In this document: positions 23,348 to 32,272 of the stretch, in pieces
How positions within the stretch are numbered: position 1 is the stretch's first letter
Layout of the letters: every line of letters begins with the position of its first letter
Assembly (NCBI RefSeq): GCF_000582685.1
Contig: NZ_KK073769.1
Location: 1,289,960-1,353,959, forward strand
From: [Scytonema hofmanni] UTEX 2349
Lineage (GTDB): Bacteria; Cyanobacteriota; Cyanobacteriia; Cyanobacteriales; Nostocaceae
DNA: 64,000 nt
Reading direction: 5' to 3'
Position numbers and translations under genes: made by a program
The notes under the pieces: model-generated
The model's database searches: none
Seen by the model: the letters and a program-made list of their open reading frames with translations, nothing else
Told to the model about the DNA's origin: nothing

Positions 23348-23620
23348 ATGACTCAAATTCTTGATTATCTAAATATTGACTCCGAACGTCAAATTTTGTG
23401 TGGTTATACAAATCACACTTCTCAAATCCAAATTATTCGGATTTCCAACATTCCCAATTGGTATTTTGAGCGAGTAGTTTTTCCAGAACAAATACTTCTG
23501 TTTGAAGCTTTACCAGAAGCTGAATTAGAAATTCATACAAGTACGTCGTTGGTTGAGAAAATCTGCTGTACTGATTTACACCTGGATAATGAGCGATCGC
23601 ACTCTTTTACTACTGGGTAA
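23348..23620 (+). CDS. DUF1830 domain protein
   Basis: Encodes 90 residues with the conserved cyanobacterial DUF1830 core: ILCGYTNHTSQIQIIRISN followed by IPNWYFERVVFPEQILLFEA and LPEAELEIHTS. Function of the family is unknown. It is monocistronic: a strong hairpin follows the stop and the next gene, ssrA, is on the opposite strand. Confidence 0.85.
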   Translation: MTQILDYLNIDSERQILCGYTNHTSQIQIIRISNIPNWYFERVVFPEQILLFEALPEAELEIHTSTSLVEKICCTDLHLDNERSHSFTTG

Positions 23621-23638
23621 ATTGTATCCACAAAGCAA

Positions 23639-23669
23639 AATCCACCTACACATTAGTGTCAGGTGGATT
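23639..23669. terminator. Bidirectional hairpin between DUF1830 and ssrA
   Basis: AATCCACCT pairs with AGGTGGATT, with an inner ACAC/GTGT pair and one bulged C. On the minus strand it is followed by TTTGCTTTG and serves as the likely ssrA terminator. On the plus strand it follows the DUF1830 stop. Confidence 0.78.
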
Positions 23670-23684
23670 CTTTAGGTATTTTAG

Positions 23685-24072
23685 TGGAACCGGGCAGAAT
23701 TGAACTGCCGTCCGCAATGGGTATTAACCCCCCACTCGTTCACAGGTTTAGCCTTTCTGACCCTCAAGGCGGGAATCGTTCATTATCCCGAACGTAGGAT
23801 GCTCTGATTTAATCTTAGCTAGCAAGCCAACCAGAGAACGCTTACTAGAGCATCCGTTGGGGGTTGGTCTCTAGCCCTTAACGGAGTCAAACTAGAGACG
23901 CTCGAACCTGAAAGAGGTGTTTTAGGCTGCTACTAGAGCATCCTTACGAGCAAATTTTACGATGTTGTTCGCATTTACTTTTTTTTCGAGCCTTTGATTT
24001 GCGAGAGGAGACTCACTCTCGACCTGAATCACAGAGTAGCTTTCGCCACCACGTCGAAACCTTTACGGCCCC
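23685..24072 (-). ncRNA. ssrA: Transfer-messenger RNA (tmRNA)
   Basis: The minus strand begins GGGGCCGTAAAGGTTTCGAC, the hallmark tmRNA 5' end. It ends TTCAATTCTGCCCGGTTCCA, a T-arm and acceptor strand; the 5' GGGGCCG pairs with CGGTTCC allowing G-U pairs. The CCA end is not encoded. The tag reading frame is at 23922-23972, with resume codon GCG, and encodes ANNIVKFARKDALVAA plus a stop, a typical cyanobacterial tag ending in the protease signal LVAA. It works with SmpB to rescue stalled ribosomes. The molecule is one-piece. Confidence 0.96.
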
Positions 24073-24085
24073 ATGTCATATTCTG

Positions 24086-24114
24086 ATTATAATGTAGTAT
24101 TTGGAAATTAGCAA
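24086..24114 (-). promoter_or_regulatory. Sigma70-type promoter of ssrA
   Basis: On the minus strand TTGCTA (24109-24114) and TATAAT (24086-24091) are separated by exactly 17 bases. The -10 box ends 13 bases before the mature tmRNA 5' end, so a short leader would be removed by RNase P. Confidence 0.75.
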
Positions 24115-24116
24115 CA

Positions 24117-24303
24117 AGGTGGGGAGAGGGGGAGACAAGGAGGTGGGGAGAGGGGGAGACAAGGAGGTGGGGAGAGGGGGAGACAAGGAGGTGGGGAGAC
24201 AAGGAGATGCGGGGATGGGTAAGAAACTGTTTTGCAATTCCCCTTGTCCCCTTGTCCCCTTGTCTCCTTGTCCCCTTGTCCCCTTGTCCCCCTTGTCCCT
24301 AAT
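24117..24303. repeat. 24-bp tandem repeat plus inverse 8-mer array
   Basis: Three near-identical 24-base units (GTGGGGAGAGGGGGAGACAAGGAG) and part of a fourth are followed, after about 45 bases, by about seven CCCCTTGT-type octamers in inverse sense. It lies between the ssrA promoter and the end of the ATP synthase operon and could fold into a large hairpin that ends atp transcription. Confidence 0.85.
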
Positions 24304-24305
24304 CC

Positions 24306-25253
24306 CTAAGTCAACGCCTGGGCGCCGCCAACAACCTCTAGAATTTCTTGGGTAATTGCGGCTTGTCGGGCTTTGTTATATGACAAAGAGAGAGATTTAA
24401 TCAATTCGCCAGCGTTGTCGCTAGCGTTGTTCATTGCTGTCATCCGTGCGGCTAGTTCGCTGGCGGCTGATTCTTGTAACGCCCGCAATAGCTGGTTACT
24501 CAGATATAATGGCAATAGAGAATCGAGAATCTGTACTGGATCTTGCTCAAAAATCATGTCGCGGGGAAAAGCGCGAACTTGGGTAATGACTTTCTCGCGT
24601 TGCACTTCAAATTGACCGCCACGAGTTGTGAGGCGGAAAATTTCATCATCACCGGCTTCTAGACCTTGAACGTCAAAAGGAAGCAAAGTTTGCACTACAG
24701 GGCGAGAACTAACCAAGGAGATGAACCTGGTGTAGACTAGCTCTACGCGGTCTACGCTTTCTGAAAGGAACAAATCAAGCAGTTTATCGGCAATTTCATT
24801 TGCCTCAGATGCCACAGGAATTTGCTCTAAACCTGTGTAAGTTCCATCAATTGGCTGTTCTCGGCGTTGGAAGTATTGAATTGCTTTGCGTCCTACCAGT
24901 ACAAACTTGTAGTTTACGCCTTCTGCTTTCAGTTCCTTGGCGCGATTTTCGGCACGACGAATGACGTTGGTGTTGTAACCACCACACAAACCGCGATCGC
25001 CTGAAATTACCAACAACGCGACAGACTTGACATCGCGTTTTTTCAGAAGTGGTAAATTTGCTTCTTCAAACCGCAAACGAGTTTGTAAGCCATACAATAC
25101 TTGTGCCAAGCGATCGGCAAAGGGACGGGTAGCAATTACTTGTTCTTGAGCGCGACGGACTCTGGCTGCTGCTACCAGTCGCATCGCTTCTGTGATTTTT
25201 TTGGTGTTTTTGACCGATTGAATGCGATCGCGTATTGCTTTGAGATTAGCCAT
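24306..25253 (-). CDS. atpG: ATP synthase gamma chain
   Basis: Encodes 315 residues (also called atpC in cyanobacteria). It begins MANLKAIRDRIQSVKNTKKI and ends ARQAAITQEILEVVGGAQAL, the two helices of the central rotor shaft. The length above 300 reflects the extra loop typical of cyanobacterial and chloroplast gamma, which participates in blocking ATP hydrolysis; the chloroplast redox cysteine pair is not evident. It is the last gene of the operon, as usual in cyanobacteria, where atpD (beta) and atpC (epsilon) sit elsewhere. Confidence 0.97.
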   Translation of the reverse strand: MANLKAIRDRIQSVKNTKKITEAMRLVAAARVRRAQEQVIATRPFADRLAQVLYGLQTRLRFEEANLPLLKKRDVKSVALLVISGDRGLCGGYNTNVIRRAENRAKELKAEGVNYKFVLVGRKAIQYFQRREQPIDGTYTGLEQIPVASEANEIADKLLDLFLSESVDRVELVYTRFISLVSSRPVVQTLLPFDVQGLEAGDDEIFRLTTRGGQFEVQREKVITQVRAFPRDMIFEQDPVQILDSLLPLYLSNQLLRALQESAASELAARMTAMNNASDNAGELIKSLSLSYNKARQAAITQEILEVVGGAQALT

Positions 25254-25256
25254 AAT

Positions 25257-25332
25257 TTGTCCTTAGTCCTTAGTCCACAGTCAATAATCCAGAGTCAAGA
25301 GTCTAGAGTTTTTTGACTCTTGACTCTTGACT
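25257..25332. repeat. STRR-type repeats between gamma and alpha genes
   Basis: TCCTTAGTCC and AGTCAAGAG/TTGACTC heptamer-type units, including an inverse pair around ACTCTAGACTCTTG-like sequence, fill the 81-base spacer within the operon. Confidence 0.65.
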
Positions 25333-25334
25333 AA

Positions 25335-26855
25335 TTACACTGTTGCCAAGAAAGTCTTCTTGTACTCGGTAAGTGCTTCTTTCAAAGCAGTTTCCTCAGC
25401 GTCACCTAATACTTTCTGAGTTTGCACTGCTTGGCTGTATTGAGGTTTGCTGCCCTTTAAGTATTCCCGCAGACCTTTGGTGAAGTTTGTAATTTGAGTT
25501 ACGGGAATTTCATCCAAGTAGCCGTTAATACCAGCATACAGAATTGCCACTTGCTCGTATACAGACAGTGGTGAATTTTGGGGCTGCTTCAGAAGTTCGC
25601 GCAAACGCTGACCGCGTGCTAGTTGGTCTTGGGTGGTTTTATCTAAGTCAGAAGCAAATTGCGCGAAGGCTTGTAAGTCGTCAAACTGCGCCAATTCTAA
25701 CTTGATTTTACCGGCAACTTTTTTCATTGCCTTGGTTTGAGCGGCAGAACCTACGCGGGATACTGAAATACCGGGGTTTACTGCTGGACGGATACCTGAG
25801 TTAAACAAGTCAGAGGAAAGGAATATCTGACCGTCGGTGATGGAAATTACGTTGGTGGGGATGTAAGCAGATACGTCACCAGCTTGAGTTTCGATGATTG
25901 GTAGGGCAGTCATGCTGCCTTTGCCCAATTCATCGCTGAGTTTAGCTGCTCTTTCCAACAAGCGGGAGTGGATGTAGAATACATCTCCAGGATACGCTTC
26001 CCGTCCGGGTGGACGACGCAACAGCAAGGACATTTGACGATAAGCTTGAGCCTGCTTGGACAAGTCATCGTAAATTACTAAGGTTGCTTTGCCTTTGTAC
26101 ATGAAGTACTCAGCCATTGTTGCCCCAGTGTAGGGAGCCAAGTATTGTAGGGTAGCTGGTTCACTGGCACTAGCAGCAACTACGATGGTGTAGTCCATTG
26201 CGCCTTTTTCTTGCAATGTTTGCACCACGTTAGCGACGGTGGAAGCTTTTTGACCGATCGCTACATAAACACAAATTACATCTTCTTCTTTTTGGTTGAT
26301 GATTGTGTCAATGGCGATCGCAGTTTTTCCGGTTTGGCGATCGCCGATAATTAATTCGCGCTGACCCCGACCGATGGGAATCATCGAATCGATTGCGGTG
26401 ATACCGGTTTGCATCGGTTCGTGTACCGAACGACGCTCAATAATACCAGGTGCGGGAGATTCAATCAAACGAGTTTCTGTAGTCTTGATTTCTCCCTTAC
26501 CATCAATGGGACGACCGAGAGCGTCAACAACTCGTCCAACCATTGCTTCACCCACCGGCACCTGAGCAATTCTACCAGTGGCGGTTACGGAGCTACCTTC
26601 TTGAATCTGGCGACCTTCACCCATCAACACCGCACCCACGTTGTCTTCTTCTAAGTTTTGGGCGATGCCGATTGTGCCGTCTTCAAATTCTAATAGTTCC
26701 CCAGCCATAGCCTTTTCTAGACCATAAATCCGGGCAATACCGTCACCTACTTGCAGGACAGTACCAACGTTAGCAACTTTGACATCTTGGTCGTATTGCT
26801 CGATTTGTTTCTGAATAATGCTGCTGATTTCGTCAGGTCTGATGTTAATAGCCAT
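25335..26855 (-). CDS. atpA: ATP synthase alpha chain
   Basis: Encodes 506 residues, full length. It starts MAINIRPDEISSIIQKQIEQ; the Walker A motif is GDRQTGKTAIAIDTIINQ and the arginine-finger region is GIRPAVNPGISVSRVGSAAQ. It is the non-catalytic nucleotide-binding subunit of F1. It sits between atpH and atpG in the operon, with a repeat-filled 174-base spacer upstream. Confidence 0.98.
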   Translation of the reverse strand: MAINIRPDEISSIIQKQIEQYDQDVKVANVGTVLQVGDGIARIYGLEKAMAGELLEFEDGTIGIAQNLEEDNVGAVLMGEGRQIQEGSSVTATGRIAQVPVGEAMVGRVVDALGRPIDGKGEIKTTETRLIESPAPGIIERRSVHEPMQTGITAIDSMIPIGRGQRELIIGDRQTGKTAIAIDTIINQKEEDVICVYVAIGQKASTVANVVQTLQEKGAMDYTIVVAASASEPATLQYLAPYTGATMAEYFMYKGKATLVIYDDLSKQAQAYRQMSLLLRRPPGREAYPGDVFYIHSRLLERAAKLSDELGKGSMTALPIIETQAGDVSAYIPTNVISITDGQIFLSSDLFNSGIRPAVNPGISVSRVGSAAQTKAMKKVAGKIKLELAQFDDLQAFAQFASDLDKTTQDQLARGQRLRELLKQPQNSPLSVYEQVAILYAGINGYLDEIPVTQITNFTKGLREYLKGSKPQYSQAVQTQKVLGDAEETALKEALTEYKKTFLATV

Positions 26856-26885
26856 GTATCTATCTTTATTTGGGAGACTGAGAAA

Positions 26886-27022
26886 GTAGTTAGTGGTTAG
26901 TGGTTAGTAGTTAGTAGTTAGTGGTTAGTAGTTATTATGATTCTTTCAACTAACAACTAACAATTTATTAGTGGTTAGTAGTTTATGACTCTTTCAACTA
27001 ACAACTAACAACCAACAAATAA
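26886..27022. repeat. STRR heptamer array inside the atp operon
   Basis: TTAGTGG/TTAGTAG heptamers are followed by inverse CAACTAACAA units, in two blocks. The array occupies most of the atpH-atpA spacer and can form a hairpin in the mRNA. Confidence 0.85.
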
Positions 27023-27029
27023 CAACTTC

Positions 27030-27584
27030 TTAAGAGCCACTTAAGCGTAAGGAAAGACGGCGTAACTGACTACGCAAACTAGCGTCAATTACTTGAGAGC
27101 CAACTTTGATGATTACACCACCAATCAAGTCGGGGTCTATTTTTGTTTCTAGTTCGACCTGATGAGCGTTAGTCATGGCGATGACTTTTTCTCGTATTGC
27201 TTGTTCTTGCTCTTGGGAAAGAGGAACGGCAGAGCTTATTTCTGCTAAGACAGTTTGATTTTTCTGTCTGAGAAGCGTTATATACTGCTCGCAAATTGGT
27301 TCTAGCAATAAAATGCGGCGTCTATCTACCAGCAGCATCAAGAAATTGCGTAAGTTTGAATTAGTGCTTTCGCCAACGATTTCGTTGATGACTGCCTTTT
27401 TTTTGTCAGCTTCAATAAAGGGGTTGCCGATAAAGCCTTGCAATTGTGATGAATTTTGCAATAAATTCAGCAAAGAACGTACATCTTCGCCGAATTCTTC
27501 TGTCTGGTTTTTTGACTCGGCTACTGACATTAATGCCTCTGCATAAGGCTGGGCGATTTCGGCTATTGCTATGTCGCTTTTCAT
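27030..27584 (-). CDS. atpH: ATP synthase delta chain
   Basis: Encodes 184 residues (atpD in some cyanobacterial nomenclature). Typical features are the N-terminal IAQPYAEALMSVAES helix and the C-terminal PDLIGGVIIKVGSQVIDASLRSQLRRL segment. It connects the F1 head to the b/b' stalk. The start is 2 bases after the atpF stop, and its GGGAGG binding site lies inside the end of atpF, so translation is coupled. Confidence 0.96.
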   Translation of the reverse strand: MKSDIAIAEIAQPYAEALMSVAESKNQTEEFGEDVRSLLNLLQNSSQLQGFIGNPFIEADKKKAVINEIVGESTNSNLRNFLMLLVDRRRILLLEPICEQYITLLRQKNQTVLAEISSAVPLSQEQEQAIREKVIAMTNAHQVELETKIDPDLIGGVIIKVGSQVIDASLRSQLRRLSLRLSGS

Positions 27585-27586
27585 TT

Positions 27587-28141
27587 CTAGCCTCCCACCT
27601 GCGCGATGCTGCGGTCAATTAATGTTTGTTGAACGTCGTCGGCAATGCCACTCCGCAGATCGGATTCGACTTTTTGCAATGCTAAAGCGCTTACTCGTTG
27701 ACGCAGTTGGGCGATCGCTCGATCTCTTTCTGTGTTTAAATCAGCTGCGGCTGTTTGTTTCAAGCGTTCTACGTCTTGCGCTGCCTTTGCCAAGATTGCT
27801 TCTCGCGCTGATAAAGCATTCTCTTCGGCTGCGGTGCGGATGCGTTGTGCTTCTACTTGCGCTTGAGTTAATTGCTCTTGCACTTTTGAAAGGGCAATTT
27901 GTGCCTCTTTTAAACGCGCTTCGGCTCCTTGAATTTCGGTTTCAATATTTATCCGCCGCTCGTTCAGGATATTGGTTAAAACTTTACGTCCAAAGTAAAA
28001 TAGTATGCCAATTAGAAGCGCTAAGTTAATTAGATTGGTTTCAAAAATGTCTAGATTTAGACCGAAACCACCTTCGCCTTCTGCCTCTGAGTGAACAGCG
28101 GCTTCTGCGGCAAGTAATATGAAAGTCCCCATGTTAGCCAT
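27587..28141 (-). CDS. atpF: ATP synthase b chain
   Basis: Encodes 184 residues. A membrane helix at about 28-50 (LNLDIFETNLINLALLIGIL) is followed by a long charged helix (INIETEIQGAEARLKEAQIA and on) forming the peripheral stalk. It pairs with b' as a heterodimer, as in photosynthetic organisms. It is coupled to atpH downstream and separated from the b' gene by an unusually long spacer. Confidence 0.96.
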   Translation of the reverse strand: MANMGTFILLAAEAAVHSEAEGEGGFGLNLDIFETNLINLALLIGILFYFGRKVLTNILNERRINIETEIQGAEARLKEAQIALSKVQEQLTQAQVEAQRIRTAAEENALSAREAILAKAAQDVERLKQTAAADLNTERDRAIAQLRQRVSALALQKVESDLRSGIADDVQQTLIDRSIAQVGG

Positions 28142-28446
28142 TTACACGCTCGCTGCTCGCTTGCTAATTAATTTGATTTTTCCCCTTGGGGGAAAAAGTG
28201 CCTTTCTTACATCTTGCTCGGACACCCGACAAAGGTGTTCCCTTGCGCGTGCATTCGCCCTTGGCGTTCCCGAAGGGTAGCCTGCTCGCTTCAGGCTAAA
28301 AAGTCTAATTTTCGCACGTCCCTACCAACCGAAGCGGACTTAGTACACGCAATGCCGGAGGGCGACTTAAGCGCCCTCCTGAGACTTTTGTCGAGATGCG
28401 CGTATACTTTCAACGCAACCAATGTTATAATCTGGAGGATATTAGT
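28142..28446. other. 305-base intra-operon spacer with repeats
   Basis: Lies between the b and b' genes. Contains TCCCCTTGGGGGA (palindrome near 28181-28193) and a block near 28220-28300 with CTTGGCGTTCCCGAAGGG and TAGCCTGCTCGCTTCAGGCTA hairpins, typical of dispersed repeats. These genes are usually closer together, so a repeat has probably inserted without breaking the operon. Confidence 0.6.
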
Positions 28447-28881
28447 CTATCTAACCAGACTTGTTGGTCCCAACAGTTTTTCTAGAATTTGCCTGCTGAG
28501 GGCATCAACTTGTTGCTCTAAGGAACGCATTGCTTCTTGCTTTTGCTGCTCGATTTCCACAGATGCTTGTTCGCGTTGAGCTTGAGCTTCTTTTTGCGCT
28601 TCAGCAATTTTGACTGCGGTAATTTTCTTCGCTTCAGCTTGAGCGGCTTCCAGAGTAGCTTGCGATTGCCTGCGGGCATCTGCTAGCTGTTGTTCATATT
28701 CTTTAGTTAAGCGCTCGGCTTTTGCCAAACGTTCACTTGCTTCAAGGTTATTCGTCCGGATGTAATTATCGCGATCGTCTAGTACCTTGGTCAGTGGCTT
28801 GTAGAAAATGACATTCAACAAAGCTGCTAGCAGCAAAAATTGCAATGCCATCAAGGGCAAGGTAGCATCGAAATCAAACAT
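28447..28881 (-). CDS. atpF2: ATP synthase b' chain
   Basis: Encodes 144 residues (also called atpG in cyanobacteria and plants). A membrane helix (TLPLMALQFLLLAALLNVIF) is followed by YKPLTKVLDDRDNYIRTN and a long Ala/Glu/Gln-rich helix. It is the second, divergent b-type stalk subunit found in photosynthetic organisms. Position between c and b matches the standard order. Confidence 0.96.
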   Translation of the reverse strand: MFDFDATLPLMALQFLLLAALLNVIFYKPLTKVLDDRDNYIRTNNLEASERLAKAERLTKEYEQQLADARRQSQATLEAAQAEAKKITAVKIAEAQKEAQAQREQASVEIEQQKQEAMRSLEQQVDALSRQILEKLLGPTSLVR

Positions 28882-29094
28882 TTCTCTCCTATGCGGGTTG
28901 GAATAGCACTCTTTTATGGCTAGCTAATTCATCCAACCTTTGATATTCTACAGACCCCATAGCCAACGAGGGTCAACTTACATGGAAACGACGTGGAAAG
29001 CCTAGATGTCAGCTGTAGAGACGGTTGGAGGAGTAGCAACACAGTGCTGCCTTTACATCGTTCACGTCTCTACACTAACAACTATTTTTAGGTC

Positions 29095-29340
29095 TTAAGC
29101 AAATGGGTTAGCAAACAGTAGCACTAGAGCAATAACCAGACCGTAGATAGTCAGGGATTCCATGAATGCTAAGGTTAACAGCAATGTACCGCGAATTTTT
29201 CCTTCTGCTTCTGGTTGACGCGCAATACCTTCTACTGCTTGACCTGCGGCATTTCCTTGACCGATACCAGGTCCAATTGCAGCTAAACCAATTGCTAGAG
29301 CAGCAGCGATAACGGAAGCAGCAGCAACTAATGGATCCAT
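29095..29340 (-). CDS. atpE: ATP synthase c chain
   Basis: Encodes 81 residues forming a two-helix hairpin: helix one has the GPGIGQG glycine motif, the polar loop is RQPEAEGKIRG, and helix two carries the proton-binding Glu61 in LAFMESLTIYG. It builds the c-ring in the thylakoid and plasma membrane. The 213-base spacer to the b' gene carries a short TGTAGAGACG/CGTCTCTACA inverted repeat (about 29014-29074). Confidence 0.98.
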   Translation of the reverse strand: MDPLVAAASVIAAALAIGLAAIGPGIGQGNAAGQAVEGIARQPEAEGKIRGTLLLTLAFMESLTIYGLVIALVLLFANPFA

Positions 29341-29427
29341 TTTGATTTTCCTTACTTTGAGAACAGAATGAACAATTTTCGGTTTTAGATTTTGAACAAA
29401 ATCTAAAATTACATCAACTGAGAAGCT

Positions 29428-30189
29428 TTAATGCTCCTCATGCCCTTCATCACCGTGACCTGCTATTGCTTCGTGAATGTATGCTCCTGCTAAGGTAGCA
29501 AATACCAGCGCTTGAATGGCACTGGTAAATAAACCTAGAGCCATAACGGGCAAAGGTACAAACAGAGGAACCAATAGAACTAGCACACCTACTACCAATT
29601 CATCCGCCAAAATATTGCCAAATAGACGGAAGCTTAGGGAGAGAGGCTTGGTGAAGTCTTCGAGAATAGCGATCGGCAATAAAATCGGTGTCGGCTCTAT
29701 ATACTTCTTAAAGTAGCCTAAACCTCTTTTGCTAAATCCGGCGTAAAAATACGCTAAAGAAGTTAGCAATGCCAATGCGACAGTCGTATTGATATCATTT
29801 GTCGGTGCTGCCAATTCACCCGAAGGCAGTTTGATTAACTTCCAGGGAATTAAAGCACCCGACCAATTCGACACGAAGATAAACAAAAATAGTGTGCCAA
29901 TAAAGGGCACCCAAGGACGGTAGTCTTTCTCACCAAGTTGGTTTTTCGCCAAGTCCCGAATAAATTCTAGGGCATATTCCATCAAATTTTGGATGCCTTT
30001 AGGAATTCTCTTGGCGTTGGTAGTAGCAGCGATGGAAGCTATGGCAAGAATACCAATCACAAACCATGAGGTGAGAAAAACTTGCCCGTGAATTTTCAGA
30101 TTGCCCAATTGCCAGTAGAGGTGATGACCTACTTCCAATTTGGCGAGGGGAAAAGAATTAAAGGCGTTTAAGACACTAAGCATGTGCAT
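29428..30189 (-). CDS. atpB: ATP synthase a chain
   Basis: Encodes 253 residues with about five to six membrane helices. The essential Arg lies in LSLSFRLFGNILADE, and the Gln-containing C-terminal helix is SAIQALVFATLAGAYIHEAI. It forms the proton half-channels next to the c-ring. The start could be M1 or M3 (MHMLSVLNAF). Confidence 0.97.
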   Translation of the reverse strand: MHMLSVLNAFNSFPLAKLEVGHHLYWQLGNLKIHGQVFLTSWFVIGILAIASIAATTNAKRIPKGIQNLMEYALEFIRDLAKNQLGEKDYRPWVPFIGTLFLFIFVSNWSGALIPWKLIKLPSGELAAPTNDINTTVALALLTSLAYFYAGFSKRGLGYFKKYIEPTPILLPIAILEDFTKPLSLSFRLFGNILADELVVGVLVLLVPLFVPLPVMALGLFTSAIQALVFATLAGAYIHEAIAGHGDEGHEEH

Positions 30190-30249
30190 TCTTCAAGATT
30201 TTTCCCCAAAAAGCGAGGATTGGAGATATTGTCTTTGTGAGCCTGACGT

Positions 30250-30693
30250 TTAAGAATCAGGAATAAACGCAGTTTGCACCGTATAGACGATGAGCGTGGC
30301 TTTGTAGGTGAGAAATCCCAAGAATATTGGCAGGACATGTAAATCGTGCCATTGAGTCGCAACTACCATCAAGCCAATAAATAGAGCAAAACGATTTTTG
30401 CTCAAACTGTTTTTTTCGCTACCTAGCCGCTCAACGTCTCTAGCCAACAATTTTAAGTAAACCACACCCGCACACGCCCCTATCAAATAATTTAGGGCAA
30501 TGTTTAGGGAATAAAAAATCCAGACTGAGATAAAAATAATCCCCGTCAACAGGAGTGTGATTCTCAACAACTTCTGAAAGAGTTGATAAAACTCTTCCAT
30601 AGAAGAAACGCCCGGTTCTGTGTCTTCAAAACCAGATTGAGCATCTTGTCGTGTTGTCGGCGTGGGGTTAATCGATTCGTCTGACAAGCTCAC
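30250..30693 (-). CDS. atpI: ATP synthase protein I
   Basis: Encodes 147 residues. After a polar N-terminus come four hydrophobic segments (about 47-67, 68-88, 105-120 and 124-142), matching the AtpI/UncI assembly-factor family, which helps c-ring assembly and Mg uptake. It is the first gene of the operon; the promoter should lie in the 180 bases before it. Confidence 0.92.
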   Translation of the reverse strand: MSLSDESINPTPTTRQDAQSGFEDTEPGVSSMEEFYQLFQKLLRITLLLTGIIFISVWIFYSLNIALNYLIGACAGVVYLKLLARDVERLGSEKNSLSKNRFALFIGLMVVATQWHDLHVLPIFLGFLTYKATLIVYTVQTAFIPDS

Positions 30694-30801
30694 AGGAAGC
30701 AGAAACCAGTACAGCTAATTATGTTGACTGCACATTCAGTCAGATGAATCATATCACGCTTGGGTAACATTACTTTAGGAAAAAACAATTAACTTCTTGT
30801 T

Positions 30802-30866
30802 TGGGCATTGGGCATTGGGCATTGGGCATTGGGGGACAAGGAGGAATTTCCCCCTTGTTCCCTTGT
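30802..30866. repeat. GGGCATT heptamer array upstream of atpI
   Basis: Four consecutive GGGCATT units (30803-30830) are followed by GGGGGACAAGG and inverse CCCTTGTTCCCTTG units. Same STRR class as the arrays near carA and ssrA. Confidence 0.85.
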
Positions 30867-30875
30867 GAAGACAGT

Positions 30876-32054
30876 CTACCTTGGTGTCAAGATTATTACC
30901 TGCTGCTGGAGGAGCGATCGCACCCCCTCTATCCCCAACTCTACACCCTGTAAAATATCTCTCACCGTCGCTTTCACGTCACAATGAAGCAAAAACTCAA
31001 ATTCGCTTACCGACAAGTTGATAATTTGATAATCGTAGTTAAAAATACACTGACTCGGAAACCCATTAATACAAGGATTAAGTTCGGGAATCGCTGCCAA
31101 CAAAGCATCATCGGCTGACCAATCCGCTTTGACTGTTGGAGGACGACCGAGAAAAAACTCGTAATGGGTAACTTCTGGATCTAGTAATTCTATCAGACGA
31201 TAAACATCGCGATCGCTCAACTTACCTGCTCGTTCAATCAATTCTGGTGCTTTGTTCAAAAGTCTTTCTAACTGCCAAAATCCCGGATTAGAAAAGTTAA
31301 TAAACTCCAACCCCGAAGCATCAATTAATTCAAACAGCGTCTCAATGTTGTAGTCAATCTCTTGGGGATGGACATACATATCGGCAAAGCATTCGTCTCG
31401 TTGGTTTTCCATTGCCCAACGTTGTTTCTCGTACTTGACAAGTCTATTGTTTTCTGGTAAAGATGAAAATAATTGTCGCCCGACTTGGACGCCATCGCGA
31501 TAATCGCCGCGCTTGTCACCTTGAAGAAGTGCGATCGCCTTTTGCATAAGTTGAATTTCCCAGCGTCCCAACTCACCATAGACGAAGACGTGCATCAAGC
31601 CACCTGGGGCTAATTTCTTCGCCAAAGCTTGAATACCGCGAATTGGGTCGCTTAAATGGTGTAACACCCCAACGCAGTTAATCAAATCAAACTCACCCGG
31701 AAGTTGTTCCACATCGTACAGACTAAGGTGATGAAATTCGACTCTGTTTGCTCCAGAACGTTTGCAGCGCTCTTTTGCAACGTCCAAAGCGCCGGCACTT
31801 AAGTCAATTCCCACAACTTGCGCTTGTGGGTTGAGATGCACCAAATATTCAGTACTTACCCCCGTACCGCAGCCAGCATCTAAAATGCGGATATCTTCCT
31901 TTTGGGGTTTTTGTCCGGTGCAGAAATTGTATGCAGCTAACCAATTCCAGCGCCAATTGTAGCCTGGAGGTGGTTCATCTAGCAGCGGTTCTGGGGGGAA
32001 GGGGTAGGTATTGTAGAGTTTGGCAACAGCAGCGCTAACGGTTTGATCGGACAT
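30876..32054 (-). CDS. Class I SAM-dependent methyltransferase with C-terminal extension
   Basis: Encodes 392 residues. The N-terminus (VAKLYNTYPFPPEPLLDEPPPG) is a recurrent lead-in of this family. The Rossmann methyltransferase core has the SAM loop ILDAGCGTGVSTEYL, acidic GIDLSAGALDVA and INCVGVLHHLSDP. Residues about 240-392 add a helical region of unknown role, ending in a winged-helix-like segment (DVKATVRDILQGVELGIEGV). The substrate is unknown. It precedes the atp operon on the same strand with about 180 bases between. Confidence 0.87.
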   Translation of the reverse strand: MSDQTVSAAVAKLYNTYPFPPEPLLDEPPPGYNWRWNWLAAYNFCTGQKPQKEDIRILDAGCGTGVSTEYLVHLNPQAQVVGIDLSAGALDVAKERCKRSGANRVEFHHLSLYDVEQLPGEFDLINCVGVLHHLSDPIRGIQALAKKLAPGGLMHVFVYGELGRWEIQLMQKAIALLQGDKRGDYRDGVQVGRQLFSSLPENNRLVKYEKQRWAMENQRDECFADMYVHPQEIDYNIETLFELIDASGLEFINFSNPGFWQLERLLNKAPELIERAGKLSDRDVYRLIELLDPEVTHYEFFLGRPPTVKADWSADDALLAAIPELNPCINGFPSQCIFNYDYQIINLSVSEFEFLLHCDVKATVRDILQGVELGIEGVRSLLQQQVIILTPR

Positions 32055-32079
32055 TTTTGGAGCAGTATGGCAGCATTTT

Positions 32080-32270
32080 TGAGTATAGCGGACGACTGAA
32101 GTCGCGGCTACACGAACGAAGTCCGCCTTCGCGGACTAATAGTTTAAAAGCCTGACACCCTTAAGGGTGCGGCTACACGAACAAAGTCCGTCTTCGCGGA
32201 CTTAATGTCTGAAAGCCTGGGTCGGCAGGCTTTGTTGGTATAGCCCCAGGCTTCCAGCCTGCGGGATGTT
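32080..32270. repeat. Dispersed palindromic repeats
   Basis: Two copies of CGGCTACACGAACxAAGTCCG (about 32105 and 32170) each contain AGTCCGxCTTCGCGGACT palindromes. They are followed by CAGGCTT/AAGCCTG inverted segments. Related units occur at 33468-33598 and 39205-39275. Confidence 0.7.
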
Positions 32271-32272
32271 TA

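Noticed and set aside
24101..24355. 84-residue open frame with EVGRGGDK repeats
   Set aside because: It is a translation of the 24-bp GTGGGGAGAGG tandem array and the CCTTGTCC octamers; no protein character outside the repeat.
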